Assembly (NCBI GenBank): GCA_033763595.1
Contig: JANRKH010000048.1
Location: 1 to 51,074 of the forward strand
DNA: 51,074 nt
Source: JANRKH01 sp033763595
GTDB taxonomy: Bacteria; Pseudomonadota; Alphaproteobacteria; Rickettsiales; Rickettsiaceae
Reading direction: 5' to 3'
Position numbers and translations under genes: made by a program
Part shown: piece after piece, positions 44,745 to 51,074 of the stretch
Numbering within the stretch: the first letter of the stretch is position 1
Layout: each line of letters starts with the position of its first letter
The notes under the pieces: model-generated
What the model was told of the DNA's origin: nothing
What the model saw: only the letters and a program-made list of their open reading frames with translations
Database searches by the model: none

Positions 44745-45941
44745 ATGACATTTACATCAATTTTAACACCTAACCAACATGACGGTTCGGGTGAAGAGAA
44801 AGCTTTACCATCTCATCTTGATATACAAGATCGTGCGCAAATTGTTCTTGAATACAATCGAGGTATGGAGGTGCCTCTAAATCCAAATCAAGTTAGAAAC
44901 CGAGAGTATCAATTTGAAGAGGAAAATATTATAAATGGACTCACTGGACTATTAACAAATAACGGTTTATCTCCAGTAGATGAAACAGGAGATGTAAAAA
45001 TTCAGTTTGTGAATTTATATGACGATACAGAAAGAACACCACTACGAAGTCAGGTAAACGCATTTCGGGAGCTTGTAGATTCAGCGCTTGCTGGCAAAAT
45101 AATTGCAGCGCCCATAAATAATGATTATCACTATAGATCATTAACAATGAAGTTAATTAATGACTCTTTACATTTATTTTTCCATGATTCTAAGAATTTA
45201 CCGTCATGCGAACGTAGATTAGAGATTCTGGAAAAAATAGTAGCAGATTCTCGTCGGCCAGAAATAAAAGGATATCAAATACATAGAATCAATCAACACA
45301 TAAATCAACAAGAAGACAGTACAAGTTGCGGCGCTCATACAAACGCTTCTACTGTCACAATGTGCAAAATACTATATGATATGGTACCTAATCATTCTAC
45401 CGAAATAGATGTGAATAAGATTGTAGATGAAATGTCTAAGCAAATTTGCAACTTCACTTATCAAGATCAACCTTTGAGGGACGCTCAGTATCAAGTAATC
45501 GAGGAATATTATCCTAATCCTGAATCAAAGAGGCTAGATAATGTCGCACCTGAGACTCGCATCTCTTGTAATGGCAAGTATAACAGCTCAAATGAGCCCA
45601 AAGGAGAACATCAAGATACCGGAAGGCCAATGTCATCTGGAGCAAACAAACAAGATTGTTATACTGCAGAGCAAAATAACAATAAGCCTATATACATAGA
45701 AGCCTGGGATGGAAACTTTGTTAATTATACAATTGGATCCATAATAACTTTGTTCGTTTGTATTGGTGGTTATTTGTCATATAATTTTGCAAGTATTAAA
45801 AGTTTTCTAACTTCAGAGATCAAAATAACGCAAAACAACGAAAAACTAGAAACCAACAATAACGACATAGACTACGTGCATAATGAAATTTTGGGCGAGG
45901 ATTCAAGCTATCAATATTCTGACCAACAAATAGAGATTTAA
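44745..45941 (+). CDS. CE-clan cysteine protease (Ulp1/YopJ-like) with C-terminal membrane helix
   Basis: 398 residues, start supported by AAGGAG 7 bp upstream. The catalytic set of clan CE is visible: His 129 in DYHYRSL, Asp 148 in FFHDSKN, Gln 189 and Cys 195 in QQEDSTSCGAH. The spacings (His-Asp 19, Asp-Cys 47, Gln-Cys 6) fit Ulp1-type peptidases (17, 49, 6); YopJ-type acetyltransferases share the fold but have Glu instead of Asp. There is no signal peptide. A membrane helix lies at about 327-345 with a polar tail to 398. Bacterial members cut host ubiquitin, SUMO or NEDD8, or acetylate host proteins. A host-directed effector is the likely role; the substrate is unknown. Confidence 0.72.
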   Translation: MTFTSILTPNQHDGSGEEKALPSHLDIQDRAQIVLEYNRGMEVPLNPNQVRNREYQFEEENIINGLTGLLTNNGLSPVDETGDVKIQFVNLYDDTERTPLRSQVNAFRELVDSALAGKIIAAPINNDYHYRSLTMKLINDSLHLFFHDSKNLPSCERRLEILEKIVADSRRPEIKGYQIHRINQHINQQEDSTSCGAHTNASTVTMCKILYDMVPNHSTEIDVNKIVDEMSKQICNFTYQDQPLRDAQYQVIEEYYPNPESKRLDNVAPETRISCNGKYNSSNEPKGEHQDTGRPMSSGANKQDCYTAEQNNNKPIYIEAWDGNFVNYTIGSIITLFVCIGGYLSYNFASIKSFLTSEIKITQNNEKLETNNNDIDYVHNEILGEDSSYQYSDQQIEI

Positions 45942-46000
45942 TAAGATCTTGAGCATGATTTAAAAGGAGCATGAAGATGCCACTCTGTGACACTTAGTTT

Positions 46001-46546
46001 CTAGATTTTTTTGCTAGCAAATATCGCAAGCTTGCATATTTTTCCGACCAGTTTATAGAATATAAAATCCATAAATCCATATGATTTAATATATGCCGAG
46101 GCTATATTCTTATGATCAATTTCCTCGTTTTTGAATTCGGCAAATTTTTTTGCAAGTATAGATTCTTTAGTAAATGAATTTAGGTAGTCTATTTGCTTTT
46201 GATAATGTTCTTCAATCACTGATTCAACGCTATCTGTGCAAATCATTGCATATTTAGGTCCAAGCATAGAGCTTGTATAACCAAGAATATAGCCAAAATA
46301 GTGCCAAAATCCCATTAAAATTGACGGCCTTACTCTCCTTTCTTTCATTTCATTTGAAAAATAATCAAGATGCACTTTTTCTTGAGCTTGCATATGTATT
46401 ATTTCCTGTATTATCTCCCGCTTTACTTGCTGATGAGCAGCATCCAGTTGACCCTGATATATAAGATTTGCACCATATTCTCCTGCATAGTTCACTCTAA
46501 TAAATTCGCTAATTTTTTTATTATTGTTAAATACCGGTTTTTTCAT
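46001..46546 (-). CDS. coq7: Ubiquinone biosynthesis hydroxylase Coq7
   Basis: 181 residues. The di-iron ligands are seen in RVNYAGEYGANLIYQGQ (Glu), QAQEKVHLDYF (Glu and His), SVESVIEEHYQ and EFKNEEIDHKNIA (Glu and His). Coq7 hydroxylates demethoxyubiquinone in the last steps of ubiquinone synthesis at the inner membrane. The start codon overlaps the stop of dsbB by 4 bp, so the two genes are translationally coupled. This gene is typical of alphaproteobacteria and mitochondria. Confidence 0.95.
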   Translation of the reverse strand: MKKPVFNNNKKISEFIRVNYAGEYGANLIYQGQLDAAHQQVKREIIQEIIHMQAQEKVHLDYFSNEMKERRVRPSILMGFWHYFGYILGYTSSMLGPKYAMICTDSVESVIEEHYQKQIDYLNSFTKESILAKKFAEFKNEEIDHKNIASAYIKSYGFMDFIFYKLVGKICKLAIFASKKI

Positions 46547-47037
46547 TTTTTAAAAATTAAGTACGTTAAAACTAAAACGAGCGCAAAACTAAAAAGCATA
46601 TTCAGCTCAGCAAGAGAAAATCCTACTATCAAAAAAGCAGGTTTAGAGCAATCTGAAATTTTACTATATAAAAGCTTCTCTTTGTATTCTTCAAGATTTG
46701 AAACATTGTGCAGATCTATAGAAGATGAGCATTTTGCAAGCCCTCCCCAGAACTTATGTTCAACACCAACATGATATATTGCAATTATAAAACCAACAGA
46801 TACAGCCATTAAAACTAATAAAAGTCCAAGTTTTAGATGCTTTTTTCCAAAAATTAGGCAAAAAGCAGATGCAAATAATGTAAAATAATACGGCATTCTT
46901 TGATAAATACAAAGTTCGCAGCCATCAAAACCTAATATATTATCAATGTAATAAGCACAGCAGATAATAATCAAAGATAAAAAAAGAAGTGCTATATGCG
47001 CAAGTTTAAAGATATGTATATTTTTCCAATAAATCAT
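46543..47037 (-). CDS. dsbB: Disulfide bond formation protein DsbB
   Basis: 164 residues with four membrane helices. The first redox pair is GCELCIYQR (Cys 40 and Cys 43) and the second is in the periplasmic loop (AKCSSS and SDCSKP). DsbB reoxidises DsbA and passes electrons to ubiquinone, which makes the coupling with coq7 sensible. It is divergent from lysS; the 32-bp gap must hold or overlap both promoters. Confidence 0.92.
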   Translation of the reverse strand: MIYWKNIHIFKLAHIALLFLSLIIICCAYYIDNILGFDGCELCIYQRMPYYFTLFASAFCLIFGKKHLKLGLLLVLMAVSVGFIIAIYHVGVEHKFWGGLAKCSSSIDLHNVSNLEEYKEKLLYSKISDCSKPAFLIVGFSLAELNMLFSFALVLVLTYLIFKK

Positions 47038-47114
47038 ACTTAAATAAACATAAATTTGACATAATTAGTTTGCTAATATATTTTTGCAAAAACCTATATT
47101 CAAGACATGATAAT

Positions 47115-48704
47115 ATGATACTCACAATAGAGCAAGCAAAAGAATCCAAAGCATGGCCATTTTTAGAAGCTATTAAAATATTGGAAAAAATAGACCATAA
47201 AACACCAAAAAAAGGCTATGTATTGTTTGAAACTGGATATGGTCCATCAGGTCTTCCGCATATAGGCACTTTCGCAGAAGTGGCAAGAACGACGATGATA
47301 ATCCGAGCTTTTAAACAATTGTCTAATATACCAACCAAACTCATCTGTTTTTCCGATGATTTAGACGGTCTAAGAAAAGTCCCATCTAATATACCGAATC
47401 AAGATATGGTTGCGCGTTTTATGAATATGCCACTAACTTCAATACCAGATCCTTTTGGAGAAAAAGAAAGCTATGGGCACTATATGAATTCAAAATTATG
47501 TTCCTTTCTTGATGCTTTTGGGTTTGATTATGAATTTATGAGCGCAACACAGTGCTACAAAAGCGGTCTTTTCGATTCAAGTCTTGAGTTTGTGCTCGAA
47601 AAATATGACGAGATTATGGATGTGATGTTAGCATCTCTTAGGGATGAAAGAAGGGCCACTTACTCACCATTTATGCCAATTTGCGAGGAAACAGGGCAGG
47701 TATTACAGGTTCCTATTTTAGAGGTTAACAAGACAAAGAAAACAATTATCTATAAAAATCTTTCCGGTAAAATAATTGAAACAAAGGTCACAGGGGGCAA
47801 ATGCAAACTTCAATGGAAACCTGACTTTGGTATGAGATGGGCAAATTTAGAGGTAGACTACGAAATGTACGGAAAAGATCATATGCCTAACGGTCCGTTA
47901 TATTCAAGAATATGCCAAATTCTAGGTGGCACGCCACCAGTACAATTTTTTTACGAATTGTTTTTAGACGAGCTTGGCGCGAAAATATCAAAATCTAAAG
48001 GTAATAGTATATCTGTTGATGAATGGCTTAGCTATGCCCCTCTTGAGAGTTTAGAATTATTCATTTACCATTCGCCCGGTAAGGCCAAAAGACTTTACTT
48101 TGATGTTATACCAAAAACTGTTGATGAATATATCAATTTCAACAAAAAATATAATAACTCCGAGGATTTAAGCGCAAAGCTTTCTAATCCTTTGCATCAT
48201 ATTCACGACGGTAATGTGCCAAATGTCGAAACTGCAAATATTAGTTTTAGCTTACTACTTAATCTTGCCTCTGTTTGCAATCCTGAAAATAAGGAAGTAT
48301 TATGGGGATTTATTGCATCTTACCTAAAGGATGCAAGTCCAAAGACTTATCCATATCTAGATAAACTTACGGGTTTTGCCCTAAAATATTATAATGATTT
48401 CGTAAAAACGAATAAGAAGTATCTTGAACCGTCTCAAAATCACATAAATATTTTGGTCAAACTCAAAAAAATTCTTGAAGGATCCTCTTCGAATGACTCA
48501 GGAGAAGAGATCCAGTCAAAAATATATAACCTTGGGATGGAAGAAGGATACGAGAACTTGCGTGAATTTTTTAAGGATCTATACATGATTTTACTTGGCC
48601 AGGAGGAAGGTCCAAGACTAGGTTCGTTTTTTAAATTATATGGGCTAAACAATTCAATTGAGCTTATAGAATCAAGGATGCACAAGACGCCATTGGACGT
48701 TTAA
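47115..48704 (+). CDS. lysS: Class I lysyl-tRNA synthetase
   Basis: 529 residues from ATG at 47115; an ATG at 47070 is possible but adds 15 unlike residues. The class I signatures are PSGLPHIGTF (HIGH) and KISKSKGNSIS (KMSKS). The sequence GPSGLPHIGTFAEVARTTMI and YEMYGKDHMPNGPLYS match the archaeal/alphaproteobacterial LysRS-I family, not the class II enzyme found in most bacteria. It charges tRNA-Lys. The single-copy presence of this type is a useful hint for alphaproteobacterial affiliation. Confidence 0.95.
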   Translation: MILTIEQAKESKAWPFLEAIKILEKIDHKTPKKGYVLFETGYGPSGLPHIGTFAEVARTTMIIRAFKQLSNIPTKLICFSDDLDGLRKVPSNIPNQDMVARFMNMPLTSIPDPFGEKESYGHYMNSKLCSFLDAFGFDYEFMSATQCYKSGLFDSSLEFVLEKYDEIMDVMLASLRDERRATYSPFMPICEETGQVLQVPILEVNKTKKTIIYKNLSGKIIETKVTGGKCKLQWKPDFGMRWANLEVDYEMYGKDHMPNGPLYSRICQILGGTPPVQFFYELFLDELGAKISKSKGNSISVDEWLSYAPLESLELFIYHSPGKAKRLYFDVIPKTVDEYINFNKKYNNSEDLSAKLSNPLHHIHDGNVPNVETANISFSLLLNLASVCNPENKEVLWGFIASYLKDASPKTYPYLDKLTGFALKYYNDFVKTNKKYLEPSQNHINILVKLKKILEGSSSNDSGEEIQSKIYNLGMEEGYENLREFFKDLYMILLGQEEGPRLGSFFKLYGLNNSIELIESRMHKTPLDV

Positions 48705-48746
48705 TAATCGTCCTAAATATGTCTCTGTTGAATATGTCGTGCTCAC

Positions 48747-49745
48747 TTATAGTCTAGTATAGCTTGTTACTTTGATGCAAGCCATCTTAAATTCTAAACC
48801 AAGGGGATTCCTTGGATAATTTACAAGCATATATTTGTTATACTGACGCGCTATAGATTCATTAATAATATGAATATTAATTGGTAGAACTTCTTGCCAA
48901 CATCTGCAGTTATACATAACATTCTCTATTCCCGGCGGGAGTGTATTTTTTTTGAAGATCTTACCTTCAAATTGCAAATGAGAAGTTCTAACTTTATCAT
49001 CCATCATCGTGCGCCAGATGTAATATTCAGAGTTTGGGTCTTTTTTCCAATACTCTGTACATCTTGGAATCACTGTTTCATTCAATTTAGCTTTAATATG
49101 CTCGAATGGCAAAAGCGTGGAATGCGGCCCTGAGTAAAACGGACATAATCTTGAATCTAGCATCGCAGCTTGTTTGAGTCTACGATTTTGGATACCTAGG
49201 TGTTTTTGTGGATTAGACCTATTCACAAGCTCGCAAGTAGCTAAATGTAGATATTTTGCATCTCTTGTCTGATAATAGTTATTCATATATTCATGAAATT
49301 TTGAGCCATTTTTTACAAGTTTTGGGCCATTAAAATTTAAATCCTCAATGGCAAGTAGTTCATTATATTTAAGCTTATCATATACTTCATTGTAAGAAGA
49401 TCTTAAGTAACGTTCTCTACTTTTCATGGATTGATCAAATAATTTTTTTACCTGTTCATCAGTTAGCTTGATTTTGCCATTTTTTGCATCATCAAAGTTT
49501 ATTTTTGAATCGAATGCTTTATTAAATTCCTTTCTGGCCCCTGCGGTGCTCATATTAAAACCTACACCTATTGTAGTATTTCCAAGATGATCTTTGTAGG
49601 CCGTATGTCTTTCCCCCTCATTCATCGCGAGAAAGTCAAATCTTACTTTCTCATAAATTTTTCTATGTTCGGGGTTATTTCGATCTAAATTATGCAGTAT
49701 ATCACGATAATGATTTGTGATTTTTAAGTCTTCTTTTATTGTCAT
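48747..49745 (-). CDS. T4-type lysozyme joined to a MuF-like phage head domain
   Basis: 332 residues from ATG at 49745. The first 190 residues are a GH24 lysozyme: Glu 43, Asp 52 and Thr 58 in NEGERHTAYKDHLGNTTIG have the exact T4 lysozyme spacing. Residues about 244-285 read W-R-T-M-M-DDKVRTSHLQFEG and end in NCRCW, the pattern of the MuF/SPP1 gp7 minor head protein C-terminus. No signal peptide or holin is seen. The start ATG lies inside a GGGAATGAC unit of a family F repeat; an earlier in-frame ATG at 49787 lies wholly in repeat sequence. Phage genes do not surround it, so it is either a relic or a domesticated protein. Confidence 0.75.
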   Translation of the reverse strand: MTIKEDLKITNHYRDILHNLDRNNPEHRKIYEKVRFDFLAMNEGERHTAYKDHLGNTTIGVGFNMSTAGARKEFNKAFDSKINFDDAKNGKIKLTDEQVKKLFDQSMKSRERYLRSSYNEVYDKLKYNELLAIEDLNFNGPKLVKNGSKFHEYMNNYYQTRDAKYLHLATCELVNRSNPQKHLGIQNRRLKQAAMLDSRLCPFYSGPHSTLLPFEHIKAKLNETVIPRCTEYWKKDPNSEYYIWRTMMDDKVRTSHLQFEGKIFKKNTLPPGIENVMYNCRCWQEVLPINIHIINESIARQYNKYMLVNYPRNPLGLEFKMACIKVTSYTRL

Positions 49746-49957
49746 TCCCGTCTCCTTTTTGTCATTCCCGCGTCTATTCTCTGTCATTCCCGCGTCTCTT
49801 CTCTGTCATTCCCGCGGAGGCGGGAATCTAGAAGAAATATATTTCCTGGATCCCCTCCTTCGAGGGGATGACACCGCGATTGTCATTCCCGCTTCCTTTT
49901 TTGTCATTCCCGCGTCTCTTCTATGTCATTCCCGCGGAGGCGGGAATCTAGTTAATA
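49739..49957. repeat. Family F palindromic repeat array
   Basis: Copies of GTCATTCCCGCG-type units, including the palindromes CCCGCGGAGGCGGG and CCCCTCCTTCGAGGGG, alternate with short linkers. The units match the array at 19303-19905, 30 kb away. The array overlaps the start codon of the lysozyme-MuF gene and ends 22 bp from the stop of the kinase gene at 49979. Confidence 0.85.
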
Positions 49958-49978
49958 AATACCCATACTCTCATCTCT

Positions 49979-51074
49979 CTATCTAGGTAGCCATAGATAG
50001 AATATGCAGCCCTTTATTCTTTTATCTAGGAGAGAGGTTGGTTTGAATCTATCATAGTCATAATTATCTTCGTCATTATCTTTATAATTATCCTCGTATT
50101 TATCTTCGTAATTATCTTCACCATTATCCTTTTCTGTTACTTCTATCTCTTGTGTAGTATAATCTATTAGATTTTGTTCTTCTTTCGTGTTTTCTCTTCC
50201 GTTTTCTTTTGTGTTTTCTTCTATTATATTTTCTACCCAGATTTTTCCTTTATGAGCATCTGTTATTTCTTTTGCGATAGAAAGACCAAGTCCTGTTCCT
50301 CCTGCTCCTGTTTTTGTTCTTGAGCTTTGGAAGAAAGACATAAATATATCTTCTTTTTCTTCTTCTGGTATTCCTGGTCCTTCGTCTCTTATAGAGAAGA
50401 GTATTCCTTTTTTAGATATTTGTTGATTTGCTCCTATACTATTTCCCAAATTAAATTCTACAGATGAAATTTTAGGGCTACCGTGCGCAAGGCTATGTTT
50501 ATAGCTGCGCAAAGGGGAGACCCGCGAAATTTCTTTTGTAGGGTTAATTTCGGAAATTAGTATATCATAATCTTCTATTCTTGCATCAATAGATCCGCTT
50601 CTCTTTATTCTCTCCATGAAACGTATAGAGTTTATATATAGATTTCTTATTACCTGCGTTATCTTTTCCTTATCTATATTTATATATTCATTTGTAAGAT
50701 TACTTGTATCTAGAGAAAATGAGAAATTTTGAGTTAAATCCTCATTCATATACATAGGCATCTCTATATTTATTATTTCTTCTACTAAAGTTTTTATATT
50801 TATCTTTTCTATTTTATATTCTTGTTTACCTGTAGTTAGTCTTGATAGATCGAGTAGATTATTCATTAAAGAAAGTAATCTCTGTCCATTCTGTGATACT
50901 AACATACTTGTTTCTTTCTTTAAGTGTTCTTTCATACTATCCCAGTTACTTGCAAGATAAGATCCGACACTTACTATTCCTGTAAGAGGTGTTCTTACCT
51001 CATGAGAGAGATTACGTATGAATTCATCTTTAAGAAGAAGAGCTTTTGTTTTTTGAATGAGTGCGTCGTTGAGT
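49979..51074 (-). CDS. Sensor histidine kinase, partial (N-terminus beyond right edge)
   Basis: The frame is open from the right edge. NLSHEVRTPLTG (about 50980-51015) is the H box; NLLDLSRL, NLYINSIRF (N box), DEGPGIPEEE (G1) and AGGTGLGLSIA (G2) follow, and the protein ends FYLWLPR without a receiver. Two insertions disturb the ATPase domain. About 29 residues at 50447-50533 come from a palindromic family C element in frame. An acidic Asn/Asp/Glu/Tyr-rich stretch (about 50045-50200) lies just before the last strand. The kinase core resembles the hybrid kinase at 22760-24997. Function and partner are unknown. Confidence 0.87.
   Translation of the reverse strand, partial: LNDALIQKTKALLLKDEFIRNLSHEVRTPLTGIVSVGSYLASNWDSMKEHLKKETSMLVSQNGQRLLSLMNNLLDLSRLTTGKQEYKIEKINIKTLVEEIINIEMPMYMNEDLTQNFSFSLDTSNLTNEYINIDKEKITQVIRNLYINSIRFMERIKRSGSIDARIEDYDILISEINPTKEISRVSPLRSYKHSLAHGSPKISSVEFNLGNSIGANQQISKKGILFSIRDEGPGIPEEEKEDIFMSFFQSSRTKTGAGGTGLGLSIAKEITDAHKGKIWVENIIEENTKENGRENTKEEQNLIDYTTQEIEVTEKDNGEDNYEDKYEDNYKDNDEDNYDYDRFKPTSLLDKRIKGCIFYLWLPR
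50056..50130. repeat. Degenerate tandem repeat encoding an acidic tract
   Basis: Imperfect copies of a 9-15 bp unit related to AATTATCTTCGT encode the NYEDKYEDNYKDNDEDN tract of the partial kinase. Such repeats change length easily by slippage. Confidence 0.6.
50447..50533. repeat. Family C palindromic element inserted in frame in a kinase gene
   Basis: CAAATTAAATTCTACAGATG, GAAATTTTAGGG and, at the other end, CCCGCGAAATTTC form an imperfect palindrome with an inner GCGCAAGG/GCGCAAAG part. On the minus strand it encodes about 29 residues (EISRVSPLRSYKHSLAHGSP...) absent from the matching position of the kinase at 22760. Confidence 0.65.

Noticed and set aside
44745..45941. Definite YopJ acetyltransferase assignment
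   Set aside because: The acidic residue is Asp rather than the usual Glu, and the Gln-x5-Cys-Gly motif is closer to Ulp1; the broader clan CE call is safer.
48747..49787. A resident prophage around the lysozyme gene
   Set aside because: Neighbouring genes are lysS and a histidine kinase; no capsid, tail, integrase or holin genes are present in the window.

Overview
This AT-rich, gene-dense window comes from a bacterium of the Rickettsiales type. The pointers are a class I lysyl-tRNA synthetase, Coq7, a pdhA-pdhB-pdhC-lpd operon, a queuosine-precursor transporter, many short palindromic repeats and host-directed effector candidates. Flagellar genes (flgG-flgA-flgH) are also present. Most Rickettsiaceae and Anaplasmataceae lack these, so a Midichloriaceae-like lineage, or another flagellum-bearing relative, fits best. 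That placement is inferred from gene content, not from a phylogeny.

Layout. 1-620: the 5' end of tuf with tRNA-Gly and tRNA-Tyr, all on the minus strand and probably one transcript. 756-5548: rlmB, a GT90 glycosyltransferase and polA. 5549-6293: a gene-free stretch with a candidate structured minus-strand RNA and a nested pair of palindromic elements. 6294-8839: flgG, flgA, flgH. 8905-12425: an unlisted 39-residue LptM-like lipoprotein, a TlpA-type thioredoxin, an S49 peptidase, an RMD1/DUF155 protein and a solute-binding protein. 12812-17729: dnaB, nagZ (split by an intact IS4/IS1634-type element with an 8-bp target duplication) and fmt. 17943-22258: two lipoproteins, a dense repeat array, ftsZ and a b561-like membrane protein. 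22760-27612: a hybrid histidine kinase, rpsU and comEC. 27764-37857: gyrA, a nitroreductase, a small orphan, ligA, an orphan protein with a hydrophobic segment, and gyrB. 38342-44501: a secreted orphan, the pyruvate dehydrogenase operon and yhhQ. 44745-51074: a CE-clan (Ulp1/YopJ-like) cysteine protease with a C-terminal membrane anchor, coq7-dsbB, lysS, a T4-type lysozyme joined to a MuF-like phage head domain, and a partial histidine kinase.

The most unusual theme is the load of short palindromic elements and their contact with genes. At least six families can be told apart (A-F here). Family D appears to supply the ribosome-binding site, start codon and first ~36 residues of the b561-like protein. 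A family C copy sits in frame inside a histidine kinase. Family A/C sequence forms the N-terminus of another histidine kinase. The start codon of the lysozyme-MuF gene lies inside a family F repeat. This resembles the Rickettsia palindromic elements, but here some elements seem to provide gene starts.

The second highlight is the CE-clan protease. Its His, Asp, Gln and Cys match the spacing of yeast Ulp1, and its membrane anchor recalls chlamydial deubiquitinases, so it is a strong candidate for an effector acting on host ubiquitin or ubiquitin-like proteins.

Limits: all calls come from reading sequence and remembered family motifs. No database search, folding calculation or alignment was run.
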